From Bdellovibrionales bacterium RBG_16_40_8 (GTDB taxonomy: Bacteria; Bdellovibrionota; Bdellovibrionia; Bdellovibrionales; UBA1609), in NCBI GenBank assembly GCA_001769925.1, contig MEPT01000102.1, positions 1 to 5,800 of the forward strand: a stretch of DNA of 5,800 nucleotides, written 5' to 3'. The notes under the pieces were generated by a model. The model was not told the DNA's origin. It saw only the letters and a list, made by a program, of their open reading frames with translations, and did not search any database. Position 1 is the first letter of the stretch; each line of letters starts with the position of its first letter. Made by a program: the position numbers and the translations under genes. Shown here one piece after another: positions 5,727 to 5,800 of this stretch.

Positions 5727-5800
5727 TTAATCTGCATGACCACTTAAACTACCTTTAGAAATTTTAATTTTACCGCCAATTGCTTTTTCTAGTTTTTCTT
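5727..5800 (-). CDS. C-terminal end of an upstream gene, possibly a CusB-type periplasmic adaptor
   Basis: Only 23 residues are visible, running EKLEKAIGGKIKISKG to a tail SLSGHAD and TAA at 5727. CusB-like membrane fusion proteins often end with a DSE-x-L-x-A-I helix and a short His-containing tail, and this fragment fits that shape. The TolC-like and His-rich genes downstream fit the same assignment. The sample is too short to decide from sequence alone, and the pump gene itself is not in the window. The frame continues to the right edge without a stop. Confidence 0.45.
   Translation of the reverse strand, partial: EKLEKAIGGKIKISKGSLSGHAD

Noticed and set aside
2112..5729. Reassignment of TAA and TAG as sense codons (brnT codon 20, lipoprotein TAG, TAA of the adaptor tail), since the other visible genes end in TGA
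   Set aside because: The 428-codon transposase and the 416-codon channel gene contain no in-frame TAA or TAG, and such a code is not known in bacteria; ordinary decay explains the two internal stops.

Overview
The window (about 40% G+C by eye) comes from a Gram-negative bacterium. Three secreted products carry lipoprotein or Sec signal peptides, one protein has the layout of an outer-membrane TolC-type channel, and the genes are packed with 4-nt ATGA overlaps. The style fits Bdellovibrionota or another deltaproteobacterial-type lineage, but nothing here proves a taxon. Every gene I can support lies on the minus strand, so transcription runs from high to low coordinates.

Right part (5800 down to about 2292): the 3' end of an operon that looks like envelope or metal efflux. 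In transcription order it holds the last 24 codons of a gene whose tail resembles CusB-type periplasmic adaptors (inference), a small His-rich exported protein whose predicted mature N-terminus is histidine, an outer-membrane lipoprotein with a charged helical stalk, a TolC-family outer-membrane protein, and a 157-residue lipoprotein. Start and stop codons overlap at three of the junctions. The last gene appears damaged. After its TAG stop the same frame stays open for 86 more sense codons, and a second, +1-shifted frame carries on for over 100 codons. Bridging one stop and one extra base in an A5/T5 run would restore a protein of about 357 residues.

Middle (about 2262 to 1619): a BrnT/BrnA type II toxin-antitoxin locus. 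The RelE-like toxin gene brnT keeps its full family pattern but has a TAA at codon 20. The overlapping antitoxin gene brnA is intact. A leaderless promoter with a small palindrome can be proposed directly in front of brnT.

Left part (about 1497 to 1): a 30-codon reading frame with a good Shine-Dalgarno site and a signal-peptide-like start is cut off by the end of an insertion sequence. The IS encodes an IS1634-family (IS4-like, YREK-type) DDE transposase, open over 428 codons to the window edge. A second inverted copy of its terminal sequence lies between the end and the transposase start and could fold the leader.

Taken together, an operon with a plausible metal-efflux role ends next to a decaying accessory patch: a broken toxin, a retained antitoxin, a decayed lipoprotein tail and an IS-truncated exported gene. 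I found no convincing wholly new system. The most notable points are the repairable lipoprotein gene, the toxin-dead brnTA pair, and the possible N-terminal-histidine metal site in the small exported protein.
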